Shown: positions 1 to 9,377, counted from the first letter of the stretch. The stretch: DNA of 64,000 nucleotides from Pseudomonas marginalis (GCF_024169655.1 NZ_JALJWV010000001.1:2733001-2797000), one strand, 5' to 3'. Notes: a model not told the origin generated them from the letters alone. Numbers and translations are program-made.

Positions 1-617
1 ACGGCTTCGATCAGGCCATCCGGGGCCACGGCTTCGATCCGCAGACCGTCACCCAGGCGGTCGATGCCCTGGCTGTGGATCGAGTTGACCTGGATCTCGC
101 CGGCCAGGCCCATGGCCTCGAACACGCCGCCGGGCTGGATCGCCACCGGGTGCGCCGGGGCGTACTGGACGTCGAGGCGTGGGTCGTCGGCTTCGCGGTG
201 GTCCATAAAGCCCGGCAGTTCATGCACCTTCTGGTGCAGGCTGCCGCCAAAGGCCACGTTCATTTCCTGGAAGCCGCGGCAGATACCGAGGACCGGCACT
301 CCGGCCGCCACCGCTGCCCGCAACAGGGGCAGGGTGGTGGCGTCGCGCTGCGGGTCATGGGCGGTGCCCGGCGCGCTGGGAGCGCCTTGATAGTGGAAGG
401 GTTCGACATTGGACGGCGAGCCGGTAAACAGCAGGCCGTCGACGTAGTGCAGCAGATCCTTGATCTCGCAGAGGTCCGCCAGGGAAGGGATGACCACCGG
501 CAGCCCCAGGGCCGCGACGCTGACAGCACGCAAATACTTGTCGCCGCTGACATGGTAGGGGTGCAAGCCAATCTCTTTGACGCATGCAGTAACACCGATC
601 AATGGCTTGAGTGCCAT
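1..617 (-). CDS. puuD: gamma-glutamyl-GABA hydrolase, partial (C-terminus beyond window)
   Basis: Class I glutamine amidotransferase-like hydrolase of the Puu pathway. It would cleave gamma-glutamyl-gamma-aminobutyrate to GABA and glutamate in the cytoplasm. The reading frame stays open from the ATG at 617 to the window edge (about 205 residues), so the C-terminus with part of the catalytic triad is missing. It starts MALKPLIGVTACVK, and the nucleophile elbow GICRG places the active-site Cys near residue 113; the following FQEMNVAFGGSLHQ is typical of PuuD. A GAGGTG ribosome site lies just upstream of this start. It is divergent from puuA, which supports the assignment. The family is clear from sequence; the exact substrate is inferred from the neighbours. 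Confidence 0.9.
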   Translation of the reverse strand, partial: MALKPLIGVTACVKEIGLHPYHVSGDKYLRAVSVAALGLPVVIPSLADLCEIKDLLHYVDGLLFTGSPSNVEPFHYQGAPSAPGTAHDPQRDATTLPLLRAAVAAGVPVLGICRGFQEMNVAFGGSLHQKVHELPGFMDHREADDPRLDVQYAPAHPVAIQPGGVFEAMGLAGEIQVNSIHSQGIDRLGDGLRIEAVAPDGLIEA

Positions 618-883
618 TTTTATCACCTCGAAATTCACGCTGGAACGAGTTTTTCCAGAGCTTATCCATGTTGATTTTAATTAACAACCTTCATGTAAAA
701 AATTATAGACGCCACGCGGTGCTGATCCGCATGTTTGCTTGGTGTTCGTCCTGTGTTTGCCTCGCTGGTATCAATATAATTAACGAATAGCCCGCGCTTT
801 TCGCTATTGACTTCACTTTATCTTTCGGATTGACTGCTGCTACGAAACAGCTTTGAACATAATAATTAACACATAGGTGCATC
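618..883. promoter_or_regulatory. puuD/puuA divergent intergenic region
   Basis: AT-rich 266 bp that must hold the promoters of both divergent units. An inverted repeat AATAGC-N11-GCTATT lies at 786-808 and could be an operator. No convincing -35/-10 pair was picked with certainty, and no copy of the E. coli PuuR box was recognised. A TAGGTG at 874-879 precedes the puuA ATG. Confidence 0.4.
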
Positions 884-2260
884 ATGTCGGTCCCACTGCG
901 TACCGTTCAGCTCAACGAAGCCAACGCCTTTCTGAAGAAACACCCTGAGGTCCTGTACGTCGATCTGCTGATTGCAGACATGAATGGCGTGGTGCGCGGC
1001 AAGCGCATCGAACGCACGGCGCTGCACAAGGTGTATGAAAAAGGCATCAACCTCCCGGCGTCGTTGTTCGCCCTGGACATCAATGGCTCGACCGTGGAAA
1101 GCACTGGCCTGGGCCTGGATATCGGCGACTCCGACCGCATCTGCTACCCGATCCCCGACACCCTGTGCATCGAGCCCTGGCAGAAGCGCCCCACCGCGCA
1201 ACTGTTGATGACCATGCATGAACTCGAAGGCCAGCCGTTCTTCGCCGACCCTCGGGAAGTGCTGCGCCAGGTGGTGAGCAAGTTCGACGAACTGGGCCTG
1301 ACCATTTGCGCCGCGTTCGAGCTGGAGTTCTACCTGATCGACCAGGACAACGTGAACGGCCGCCCGCAAGCACCGCGCTCGCCAATCTCGGGCAAGCGCC
1401 CGCATTCGACCCAGGTCTACCTGATCGATGACCTCGACGAATACGTCGATTGCCTGCAAGACATCCTTGAAGGCGCGAAAGAGCAGGGCATCCCCGCCGA
1501 CGCCATCGTCAAGGAAAGTGCCCCGGCGCAGTTCGAGGTCAACCTGCACCACGTCAGCGACCCGATCAAAGCCTGCGACTACGCGGTGCTGCTCAAGCGC
1601 CTGGTGAAAAACATCGCCTACGACCACGAGATGGACACCACCTTTATGGCCAAGCCCTATCCGGGCCAGGCCGGTAATGGCTTGCACGTGCACATCTCGA
1701 TCCTCGACAAAACGGGCACTAACATCTTCGCCAGCGACGACCCCGAGACCAACGACGCCCTGCGTCACGCCATCGGCGGCGTGCTCGAAACCCTGCCGGC
1801 GCAGATGGCGTTCCTCTGCCCGAACGTCAACTCCTACCGCCGCTTCGGCGCGCAGTTCTATGTGCCGAACTCGCCGAGCTGGGGCATCGACAACCGCACC
1901 GTCGCCGTGCGCGTGCCGACCGGTTCGGCGGATGCTGTGCGTATCGAGCACCGCGTGGCTGGCGCCGACGCCAACCCTTATCTGCTGATGGCCTCGGTAC
2001 TGGCCGGTATCCACCACGGTCTGACCAACAAGATCGAGCCGGGGGCGCCGGTCGAGGGCAACTCCTACGAGCAGAACGAACAGAGCCTGCCCAACAACCT
2101 GCGCGACGCCCTGCGTGAGCTGGACGACAGCGACGTCATGGCCCGGTACATCGACCCGCTGTACATCGACGTGTTTGTGGCGTGCAAGGAAAGCGAGCTG
2201 GCCGAGTTCGAGAATTCGATCTCCGACCTTGAGTACAACTGGTACCTGCACACGGTCTGA
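884..2260 (+). CDS. puuA: gamma-glutamylputrescine synthetase (glutamine synthetase-like)
   Basis: ATP-dependent ligase of the glutamine synthetase fold that would join glutamate to putrescine or another polyamine, the first step of the gamma-glutamyl putrescine pathway. At 458 residues it matches PuuA/SpuI length. Visible family segments are FLIDQD-like strands in the middle, the metal- and glutamate-binding stretch QAGNGLHVHIS, NSYRRF, and the C-terminal GADANPYLLMASVLAGIHHG. It is followed after 33 bp by an aldehyde dehydrogenase and then by a putrescine oxidase, which fixes its role. A paralogue lies at 43898-45265. In Pseudomonas these proteins are called SpuI/GlnA-like; which polyamine is preferred cannot be read from sequence. 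Confidence 0.9.
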   Translation: MSVPLRTVQLNEANAFLKKHPEVLYVDLLIADMNGVVRGKRIERTALHKVYEKGINLPASLFALDINGSTVESTGLGLDIGDSDRICYPIPDTLCIEPWQKRPTAQLLMTMHELEGQPFFADPREVLRQVVSKFDELGLTICAAFELEFYLIDQDNVNGRPQAPRSPISGKRPHSTQVYLIDDLDEYVDCLQDILEGAKEQGIPADAIVKESAPAQFEVNLHHVSDPIKACDYAVLLKRLVKNIAYDHEMDTTFMAKPYPGQAGNGLHVHISILDKTGTNIFASDDPETNDALRHAIGGVLETLPAQMAFLCPNVNSYRRFGAQFYVPNSPSWGIDNRTVAVRVPTGSADAVRIEHRVAGADANPYLLMASVLAGIHHGLTNKIEPGAPVEGNSYEQNEQSLPNNLRDALRELDDSDVMARYIDPLYIDVFVACKESELAEFENSISDLEYNWYLHTV

Positions 2261-2293
2261 CGGCCTTCCCACTTTTTGCGTTGAGCACACCCT

Positions 2294-3784
2294 ATGACCA
2301 AGCATCGCAATGACTGGGAGCAGTACTTCCAGTCCCTGAACCTTGAAGGCCGGGCCTTTATCGACGGCGCGTACCGTTGGGCCGCCAGCGGCGAGACCTT
2401 TGACAGCATCAGCCCGGTGGACGGGCGTTTTCTGGCCAAGGTCGCCAGCACCGATGAGGCCGACGCCGACGCGGCGGTGCTCGCCGCGCGCCGGGCGTTC
2501 GAGTCCGGGACCTGGCGACTGCAAGCCCCGGCGGTGCGCAAGCGCGTGCTGATCCGCTTCGCCGATCTGATCCTCGAGCACCAGGAAGAGCTGGCACTTC
2601 TGGAAACCCTGGACATGGGCAAGCCGATCGGCGACTCCATGGCCATCGACGTGCCTGCCACGGCCAACGCGATCCGCTGGAGCGCCGAGGCCATCGACAA
2701 GCTCTACGACGAAGTGGCGCCCACGCCCCACGACCAGTTGGGCCTGATCACCCGCGAACCCTGCGGCGTGGTCGCGGCCATCGTGCCGTGGAACTTCCCG
2801 ATGATCATGGCCAGTTGGAAGTTCGCGCCGGCCCTGGCGGCGGGTAACTCGTTCATCCTCAAACCTTCGGAAAAGTCGCCGCTGACCGCCATTCGCCTGG
2901 CCCAGTTGGCACTCGAAGCCGGCATTCCTGCAGGCGTGTTCAACGTGCTGCCGGGCTACGGCCACACCGTCGGCAAGGCGCTGGCGCTGCACATGGATGT
3001 GGACGTGCTGGCCTTTACCGGTTCCACCGGGGTGGCCAAGCAACTGCTGGTGTATTCCGGCCAGAGCAATATGAAACGGGTGTGGCTGGAGGCGGGTGGC
3101 AAGAGCCCCAACGTGGTATTCGCCGATGCCCCGGACCTGCGCGCTGCGGCCGTAGCGGCAGCGGCCGGGATTGCCTTCAACCAGGGCGAAGTCTGCGTGG
3201 CCGGTTCGCGGCTGCTGGTGCAGCGTTCGATCCGCGAGCCCTTCATTGCGCTGCTGCTGGAGGCGCTCCAGGCCTGGAAACCGGGGCACCCCCTGGACCC
3301 GGCGACCAAGGTCGGCGCGGTGGTCGATCAGCGGCAACTGGACAATGTGCTGCGCTACATCGAGATCGGCAAGGAGCAGGGCGCCCAACTCTTGGTTGGC
3401 GGCCAGCGCGCCCTGCAAGACACGGGTGGCCAGTACGTGGAGCCGACGATTTTCGACGGCGTGACCAATGCCATGACCATCGCCCGCGAAGAAATCTTCG
3501 GCCCGGTGTTGTCGCTGATCAGCTTCGACACCGAAGAAGAAGCGCTGGCGATCGCCAATGACAGCATCTTCGGCCTGGCGGCTGCGGTGTGGACCGCCAA
3601 CCTCAGCCGCGCCCACCGCTTTGCCCGGGGCCTGCGCGCCGGCAGCGTGTGGGTCAACCAGTACGACGGTGGCGACATGACCGCGCCGTTCGGCGGGTTT
3701 AAACAGTCGGGCAATGGTCGCGACAAGTCGCTGCACGCCTTTGACAAGTACACCGAGCTCAAAGCCACCTGGATCAAGCTCTAA
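2294..3784 (+). CDS. puuC: gamma-glutamyl-gamma-aminobutyraldehyde dehydrogenase
   Basis: NAD(P)-dependent aldehyde dehydrogenase (496 residues, full length) that would oxidise gamma-glutamyl-aminobutyraldehyde to the acid hydrolysed by PuuD. The nucleotide-binding region VPWNFPMIMASWKFAPAL and the catalytic Glu in LEAGGKSPNVV are visible, and the catalytic Cys lies in FNQGEVCVAGSR. It sits between puuA and puuB in the same direction. In Pseudomonas the same family is also called KauB. A very similar second copy at 7884-9377 shares long identical stretches, so the two may overlap in substrate. Confidence 0.9.
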   Translation: MTKHRNDWEQYFQSLNLEGRAFIDGAYRWAASGETFDSISPVDGRFLAKVASTDEADADAAVLAARRAFESGTWRLQAPAVRKRVLIRFADLILEHQEELALLETLDMGKPIGDSMAIDVPATANAIRWSAEAIDKLYDEVAPTPHDQLGLITREPCGVVAAIVPWNFPMIMASWKFAPALAAGNSFILKPSEKSPLTAIRLAQLALEAGIPAGVFNVLPGYGHTVGKALALHMDVDVLAFTGSTGVAKQLLVYSGQSNMKRVWLEAGGKSPNVVFADAPDLRAAAVAAAAGIAFNQGEVCVAGSRLLVQRSIREPFIALLLEALQAWKPGHPLDPATKVGAVVDQRQLDNVLRYIEIGKEQGAQLLVGGQRALQDTGGQYVEPTIFDGVTNAMTIAREEIFGPVLSLISFDTEEEALAIANDSIFGLAAAVWTANLSRAHRFARGLRAGSVWVNQYDGGDMTAPFGGFKQSGNGRDKSLHAFDKYTELKATWIKL

Positions 3785-3843
3785 GCCCAAATAACAACGG
3801 CGATTGCCGGCCCGCGCCGGCCAATCGCCAGGGAGTCCTAACC

Positions 3844-5124
3844 ATGCAACCCCATGTAAACAGCTACTACGCCGCAACCCGCAACCACACCGGCGACTTC
3901 CCTGTGCTTGAAGAGTTGGTCGAGTGCGATGTCTGTGTCATAGGCGCCGGCTACACCGGCCTGTCGTCGGCGCTGTTCCTGGCTGAAGCCGGCTACAGCG
4001 TCACCGTGCTCGAAGCGGCCAAGGTCGGCTTTGGTGCCAGCGGGCGCAACGGCGGGCAACTGGTCAACTCCTACAGCCGTGACGTGGATGTCATCGAGCA
4101 GCGCTACGGCGAAAAGAGCGCTGAAATCCTCGGCAGCATGATGTTCGAAGGCGCCGAGATCATTCGCCAGCGCATCCAGCACTATGACATCCAATGCGAC
4201 TACCGCCCGGGCGGGATCTTCGCCGCGCTGAACAAAAAGCAACTTAAAGGCCTGGTCGAACAGAAAAGCAGTTGGGAGCGCTACGGCAACCGCAATCTGC
4301 AACTGCTCGACGCCAAGGACATGGCCAGCGAAGTGGGCTGTGAAAATTACATCGGCGGCCTGCTGGACAAGCAGGGTGGTCACGTCCATCCGCTGAACCT
4401 GGCCCTGGGCGAAGCCAGCGCGATTATTGGCCTGGGCGGCAAGATCTTCGAACAATCGGCGGCCGAGGAAATCACCTACGGCGAACCCAATGTGGTGCGC
4501 ACGGCCAAGGGTGTGGTTCGCGCCAAGTACCTGCTGATCGCCGGCAACGCCTACCTGCAGCAAGATCTCGACCCCAGGGTGACCCGCAAAAGCATGCCCT
4601 GCGGCTCGCAGATCGTGGTCACTGAGCCGCTGTCGGAGAAACTCGCGCGCAGCCTGATTACCCACAATTACTGCGTCGAAGACTGCAACTACCTGCTCGA
4701 CTATTACCGCCTGACCGCTGACAACCGCCTGCTATACGGCGGTGGCGTGGTCTATGGCGCCCGCGAGCCGGATGACATCGAACAACTGATCCGACCGAAG
4801 ATCCTCAAGACCTTCCCGCAGTTGAAAGACGTCAAGATCGACTACCGCTGGACCGGCAACTTCCTACTGACCATGTCGCGTATGCCGCAATTTGGCCGTA
4901 TCGAAAAGAACGCTTACTACATGCAGGGTTATAGCGGCCACGGCGTCACCTGTTCGCATTTGGCGGGCAAGCTGATCAGCGAAGTGATCCGCGGTGACGC
5001 CGAACGCTTCGACGCCTTTGCCTCCCTGCCACACATGCCGATGTTCGGCGGCCGCACCTTCCAGGCCCCGCTGACCGCGATGGGCGCCGCCTACTACGCC
5101 CTGCGCGACCGATTCGGTATTTGA
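3844..5124 (+). CDS. puuB: gamma-glutamylputrescine oxidase (FAD-dependent)
   Basis: FAD-dependent amine oxidase of the DAO family, 426 residues. It would oxidise gamma-glutamylputrescine to the aldehyde used by PuuC, releasing ammonia and peroxide. The Rossmann dinucleotide-binding motif GAGYTGLSSALFLAEAG lies near residues 37-53, with VTVLEA at the end of the second strand. GASGRNGGQL follows, as is typical of the DadA/PuuB family. The C-terminal GYSGHGVTCSHLAGKL closes the FAD site. It is the last gene of the puuA-puuC-puuB operon and is followed by a terminator. Confidence 0.9.
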   Translation: MQPHVNSYYAATRNHTGDFPVLEELVECDVCVIGAGYTGLSSALFLAEAGYSVTVLEAAKVGFGASGRNGGQLVNSYSRDVDVIEQRYGEKSAEILGSMMFEGAEIIRQRIQHYDIQCDYRPGGIFAALNKKQLKGLVEQKSSWERYGNRNLQLLDAKDMASEVGCENYIGGLLDKQGGHVHPLNLALGEASAIIGLGGKIFEQSAAEEITYGEPNVVRTAKGVVRAKYLLIAGNAYLQQDLDPRVTRKSMPCGSQIVVTEPLSEKLARSLITHNYCVEDCNYLLDYYRLTADNRLLYGGGVVYGAREPDDIEQLIRPKILKTFPQLKDVKIDYRWTGNFLLTMSRMPQFGRIEKNAYYMQGYSGHGVTCSHLAGKLISEVIRGDAERFDAFASLPHMPMFGGRTFQAPLTAMGAAYYALRDRFGI

Positions 5125-5145
5125 CCGGTCAGGTACTTAAGCGCC

Positions 5146-5197
5146 GCGAGCCCCAGTCCACGCCGTCTTAGGCAGTGGCTGCGGGCTTGCTTTTTTT
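5146..5197 (+). terminator. rho-independent terminator after puuB
   Basis: An 8-bp stem GCGAGCCC/GGGCTTGC (one G-T pair) encloses a second inner stem (CAGTCCAC paired with GTGGCTG) and is followed at once by a run of seven T. It lies 21 bp after the puuB stop and separates the catabolic operon from puuR. Confidence 0.8.
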
Positions 5198-5384
5198 CTT
5201 GCGCGCGGGCGTATTCAGCGCGGCTACAGCTCTACCCACAAACGTGATTTAATAGCCGCCTTTCAGGTATCCGGGCCAGGCAGTCGGCGAACTTCGCAAC
5301 ATTGCCTGCCCGCACCCGCCTCGGCTCCTGCAGAGCTATCGCAACCGATAAACGCCGCTTCAGTCACCCTTACATAAGGCAGCT

Positions 5385-5933
5385 ATGGACACGGGCACCC
5401 GACTCAAACTCGTTCGCGAAAGCTACAAACTCTCCCAGCGCGAGCTGGCCCGGCGTAGCGGCGTGACCAACGCCACCATTTCCCTGATCGAACAGAATCG
5501 CGTCAGTCCCTCCGTCAGCTCCCTGAAAAAGCTGCTGGAAAGCATCCCTATGTCCCTGGCGGACTTCTTCACCTTTGACCAGCCGCCACGGGAACACCAA
5601 TACGTCTTCCGCGCCAACGAACAGCCCGATCTAGGCCGCGACGGCCTGCGCCTGCTGCTGGTTGGCGCACCGATCCCCAGCCGGCAGATGCGCTTTCTGC
5701 GCGAGCAATACGCCCCCGGCGCCAGCTCGGGCGAAGAGCCGATCGTGCATGTCGAAGGGGAGGAGTGCGGCCTCGTCACCCGTGGCACCGTCGAACTCAC
5801 TGTCGACGGCCAGGTCAGCATCTTGAACCCAGGGGATGGGTATTACTTCCCCACCACCTTGCCCCACAGGTTTCGCAATATCGGGCAGGATGAGGCCGAA
5901 ATCATCAGCGCGAATACGCCAGCGAACTTTTAG
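5385..5933 (+). CDS. puuR: PuuR-type transcriptional repressor (HTH + cupin)
   Basis: Two-domain regulator of 182 residues. An N-terminal Xre-type helix-turn-helix (about 7-62: LVRESYKLSQRELARRSG, then a recognition helix TNATISLIEQ) is joined to a C-terminal cupin sensor domain (about 100-180, ending FRNIGQDEAEIISANTPANF). In E. coli the homologue PuuR represses the puu genes and is released by putrescine. Position next to the puu operon supports the same role here. It has its own upstream region of about 190 bp after the terminator. Confidence 0.85.
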   Translation: MDTGTRLKLVRESYKLSQRELARRSGVTNATISLIEQNRVSPSVSSLKKLLESIPMSLADFFTFDQPPREHQYVFRANEQPDLGRDGLRLLLVGAPIPSRQMRFLREQYAPGASSGEEPIVHVEGEECGLVTRGTVELTVDGQVSILNPGDGYYFPTTLPHRFRNIGQDEAEIISANTPANF

Positions 5934-6022
5934 GCCGCTGCCTGGACGCCTGAGCCGCGCGCAAATAGCGCGAACAATCCGGAAACCGAAATCCCCTGGC
6001 CGAGGCGATTTCGAAGGGTTGA

Positions 6023-6766
6023 TCAAAACCTTGGGATAGGCCGCTCCACGACGCTCCAGTATGACGATGTGTCGATAAGGCTCAGGACGCGACCCTGTTC
6101 GTTGTCTTGGCTGAGGCTGCCTCGGATCAAGTCACCCGCAAGCCAACTCGGTGTGTTAGCCGCCAGCACTCGACCTTCGGCGTTGAGTAACAACGCCTCG
6201 TTGCTCACCCGCATAAGGCTGCGCACGAGCAAGGGTTCCAAGGAATGCAGAGAAATATCGGCAGCCGCTACACCAATGAAACGATCTGCGAAAAAAATAG
6301 GCACCGAGAAGGCAACGATGTACTGCTCTGTGCCGTACAAATCCACAAACGGGCCGTCTATGGAAGGCTGTCGGGTTTGCCGGGGGCGGGTGTACCAAGG
6401 CATGTGCGGGTAATCGTAAAAGCGGTCACTGCGGCTATTAAAATTCAGTCTCAGAGGCTGGATTTCTTCTTTTTGGGTGCGGCACCACCACTCCAGATGC
6501 ATCTCGCGATCTTCCAGCTCACCAGGCGCGAAGACAACACCGGCACCATGAAGCTTGAGGCTCTCCGAATGCAGGATTTGCCGGACTATCGGCAGCAATG
6601 GCTCGAGGTCGCCTTGGCTGGGGCGCTTCGTTTCGCAGCACAGACGTTCCCAAATGCTCAATACTTGGGCGCTCATATCGTTGAGCCCCTTGAATACGTT
6701 ACGAACGGAAGCGTTGATCAACGTGGCGCATTGGGACAACTCGTTTGCTGACATTTCGTTAGCCAT
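6023..6766 (-). CDS. soluble Cache-domain ligand-sensing protein
   Basis: A 247-residue protein with a PDC/dCache-like core. The stretch PHMPWYTRP near residue 124, then DGPFVDLYGTEQYIVAFSVP and FIGVAAADISL near 168-178, matches the small-molecule binding fold usually found outside the membrane in chemoreceptors and kinases. There is no signal peptide, no transmembrane helix and no recognisable output domain. It reads in the same direction as the GntR gene upstream (104 bp apart) and may report a ligand for that regulator or for the nearby permease and dehydrogenase. The binding role is inferred from the fold; the ligand is unknown. Confidence 0.7.
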   Translation of the reverse strand: MANEMSANELSQCATLINASVRNVFKGLNDMSAQVLSIWERLCCETKRPSQGDLEPLLPIVRQILHSESLKLHGAGVVFAPGELEDREMHLEWWCRTQKEEIQPLRLNFNSRSDRFYDYPHMPWYTRPRQTRQPSIDGPFVDLYGTEQYIVAFSVPIFFADRFIGVAAADISLHSLEPLLVRSLMRVSNEALLLNAEGRVLAANTPSWLAGDLIRGSLSQDNEQGRVLSLIDTSSYWSVVERPIPRF

Positions 6767-6870
6767 GGCTCTACCTCATGACTCAGAGAAGACAATACGG
6801 TGCTTGCAGTCGACGGGGTGTAGGCCTTGAACTGCATCGCAAGCGAGTAGTTCAGCAAGTTTCGTTCCAT

Positions 6871-7620
6871 TCATGCGCCGTCTTCTGCCATTTGTTGCAG
6901 GCGTAGGCTGCTTAGGCGGCGAAGCCCTCGTGTTACATGTGCTTCTGCCAGTGCGCCGGCCAGATTGGCGTCGTTCGCGATGATGGCTTCCAGGATGGCT
7001 CGATGCTCCCGTTCGATGGTCTGTGGATCCGGTTGACCGGCAAACGGCAGCCATAACAGCTCTCCAAGTTCAGCCTGCAAGCGCGCTTCGCTGTGAGTCA
7101 GACGCACAGACTGCGCTGCCACGGCTATTTCGATATGGAACCTGGCGTCGGCTCGTCGGCGCTCTCGTCGCTCTTGAGCGTTGGTCAGCGCGTCGATAAA
7201 GCTGCTCAGTCTTGCATGTTGCTCAGGCCCGGCGCGCTGAGCGGCCAGTCGGGCGGCCGCGCCTGAAATGGCCGCGTGTTCGTCGGCGAGGTCGCGCAGT
7301 TCAAGCGTGCTGATTTCACCAAGCTGATCGAACAGGGACTGATCTGAGGTTTGCGGCGCAGCGCAGATGAAGCTCCCGCCGCTGCGTCCGCGCCGGGTTT
7401 CGATAACCCCGCGTGTTCGCAAGACCGCCAGCGCGTCCCGCAGTGTGACCGTGGCAACGCCGAGCTGTGTGGCCAGGACGCTTTCATTGGGGAGCTGTTC
7501 GCCTTCTGTGAACAAGCCCAGATCGATCATTTCGATCAGGCGACGGGTAACAGACTCCGTTTTACCTTCCTGGTTGAGGCGTATGAGGCTTGCAGTAGGG
7601 CTCATGGCTGATTCATTCAT
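6871..7620 (-). CDS. GntR-family regulator, FadR subfamily (FCD domain)
   Basis: A 249-residue regulator. The winged helix at about 15-80 has GEQLPNESVLATQLGVATVTLRDAL and the wing TRRGRSGGSF. The all-helical C-terminal FCD domain (about 95-235) has metal- and ligand-binding positions around DARFHIEIA and EHRAILEAI. It would control the divergent aldehyde dehydrogenase-permease unit; a candidate operator is at 7819-7832. A second in-frame ATG at 7605 (MSPTAS) is an alternative start, and neither has a clear Shine-Dalgarno sequence. The ligand is unknown, most likely an amine or carboxylate handled by the neighbours. Confidence 0.8.
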   Translation of the reverse strand: MNESAMSPTASLIRLNQEGKTESVTRRLIEMIDLGLFTEGEQLPNESVLATQLGVATVTLRDALAVLRTRGVIETRRGRSGGSFICAAPQTSDQSLFDQLGEISTLELRDLADEHAAISGAAARLAAQRAGPEQHARLSSFIDALTNAQERRERRRADARFHIEIAVAAQSVRLTHSEARLQAELGELLWLPFAGQPDPQTIEREHRAILEAIIANDANLAGALAEAHVTRGLRRLSSLRLQQMAEDGA

Positions 7621-7818
7621 GGGCGGCGCCGTTTTACGCCTGTGGCAATAGTCCGAGGTGGCATCAAGCGCACCCGGAGGTGTGTTTCTTTAAAAATTCT
7701 ATTTCATATTTAATATGTTTTTGTGCGCGTTTATGGCGTGAATCATAGAATTGAAACGCATAAAAAGTCAAAAAAATCCCGTTAAATTGGCTTTTCCGGG
7801 GTTCTCACGGATTAAAAG

Positions 7819-7832
7819 ATATGGTTCCATAT
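7819..7832. promoter_or_regulatory. candidate GntR operator
   Basis: Short dyad ATATGG-TT-CCATAT, 51 bp before the aldehyde dehydrogenase ATG and in the intergenic region shared with the GntR gene. Its place and symmetry suit an operator. No second copy was found, so the assignment to GntR is inference. Confidence 0.4.
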
Positions 7833-7883
7833 GTTTAAGCGAGTTGAGATCGCATCCATCCGAACCCAGGAGCACTTTTAACC

Positions 7884-9377
7884 ATGAGTCAGTTGACCCG
7901 ATCAGAGTGGGACGCCAGAGCCAGGGCGCTGAGCATCGAAGGGCGAGCCTTTATCAATGGCGAATATGTGTCAGCCCATTCAGGTGCGACCTTCGAGTGC
8001 ATAAGCCCTATCGACGGGCGTGTGCTTGCCCTGGTGGCGAGTTGCGATGCGGTGGATGCCGATTTGGCGGTAGCCAGCGCCCGGTTGGCGTTTGAGTCCG
8101 GCGTCTGGTCACGCCAGGCGCCGGCCATGCGCAAGGCCGTGATGGTGCGTTTTTCCGAATTGCTGCAGGCCCATGCCGAAGAGCTGGCGCTGTTGGAAAC
8201 GTTGGACATGGGCAAGCCGATTTCCGATGCGCTGTCCGTTGACCTGCCGGGGACGATTGACAGTATTCGCTGGTGTGGTGAGGCAATCGACAAGATCTAC
8301 GATGAGGTGGCAGCGACCTCGGTCGATCAGCTCGGGCTGGTTACCCGCGAGCCGGTTGGAGTGGTCGTTACGATCGTGCCGTGGAATTTTCCCCTGATGA
8401 TGGCGTCCTGGAAGTTGGGGCCGGCGCTGGCGAGCGGTAACTCGGTGATCCTCAAACCCTCGGAGCGTTCTCCGTTGACGGCTATCCGCATCGCACAGCT
8501 AGCGCTGGAGGCGGGTTTGCCGGCGGGTGTGCTCAATGTTCTGCCGGGCTATGGCAACACCGTGGGCAAGGCGTTGGCCTTGCACGGTGACGTTGATACC
8601 TTGGCGTTTACCGGGTCTACCCAAGTGGCCAAGCAATTACTGGTTTACGCGGGTGAGTCAAACATGAAGCGGGTCTGGCTCGAGGCTGGCGGCAAGAGTC
8701 CCAACATTGTATTTGCCGATGCCCCCGATCTGCAGGTGGCGGCCGAAGCTGCAGCGGCCGCCATCGCCTTCAACCAGGGCGAGGTGTGCACCGCCGGTTC
8801 ACGTTTGCTGGTGCAGGCGTCAATCAAGGAGCGTTTTGTGCCAATGGTGGTCGAGGCCATGAAGGGCTGGAAGCCAGGACACCCACTCGACCCTGATACC
8901 AACGTTGGTGCGCTGGTGGACGGCCGTCATCTGGACGGGGTGTTGCGGTACATCCACGAGGGTCAGGTAGAGGGGGCGCGGCTACTGCTGGGAGGGCGCG
9001 CGGCAAGGGTAGAAAGCGGCGGCAGTTATGTCGAGCCAACCGTGTTCGACAACGTCAGCAACTCGATGAAAATCGCCCGCGAAGAGATCTTCGGTCCCGT
9101 ACTGTCCGTCATCGAATTCGACGACGCCGAGGATGCGATACGCATCGCCAACGACACCCCTTACGGGCTGGCAGCAGCCGTCTGGACGGCTGACCTGTCT
9201 CGAGCCCACAACATGGCCCGCGCACTTCGTGCCGGGAGTGTTTGGGTCAATCTCTACGATGGCGGCGACATGATGGCGCCGTTCGGCGGCTATAAACAGT
9301 CCGGTAATGGCCGTGACAAATCCCTGCATGCCTTTGATAAGTACACCGAGATCAAGGCCACCTGGATACAACTCTGA
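7884..9377 (+). CDS. aldehyde dehydrogenase, PuuC-like paralogue
   Basis: A 497-residue NAD(P)-dependent aldehyde dehydrogenase, full length, closely similar to PuuC at 2294. The catalytic Cys is in FNQGEVCTAGSR and the Glu in LEAGGKSPNIV, with VPWNFPLMMASWKLGPAL for cofactor binding. An AGGAG lies 11 bases before the ATG. It is followed by an APC permease after 87 bp, and a GntR/Cache pair is divergent. Together they look like an uptake and oxidation unit for an amine-derived aldehyde. The substrate cannot be named from sequence; gamma-glutamylated or free aminoaldehydes are the likely class. Confidence 0.85.
   Translation: MSQLTRSEWDARARALSIEGRAFINGEYVSAHSGATFECISPIDGRVLALVASCDAVDADLAVASARLAFESGVWSRQAPAMRKAVMVRFSELLQAHAEELALLETLDMGKPISDALSVDLPGTIDSIRWCGEAIDKIYDEVAATSVDQLGLVTREPVGVVVTIVPWNFPLMMASWKLGPALASGNSVILKPSERSPLTAIRIAQLALEAGLPAGVLNVLPGYGNTVGKALALHGDVDTLAFTGSTQVAKQLLVYAGESNMKRVWLEAGGKSPNIVFADAPDLQVAAEAAAAAIAFNQGEVCTAGSRLLVQASIKERFVPMVVEAMKGWKPGHPLDPDTNVGALVDGRHLDGVLRYIHEGQVEGARLLLGGRAARVESGGSYVEPTVFDNVSNSMKIAREEIFGPVLSVIEFDDAEDAIRIANDTPYGLAAAVWTADLSRAHNMARALRAGSVWVNLYDGGDMMAPFGGYKQSGNGRDKSLHAFDKYTEIKATWIQL

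Noticed and set aside
618..883. E. coli-like PuuR box
   Set aside because: No convincing match found; only a different inverted repeat is present.
866..3877. Very long open frame on the minus strand over puuA and puuC
   Set aside because: High-GC antisense shadow with no family match; the plus strand holds well-known enzymes.
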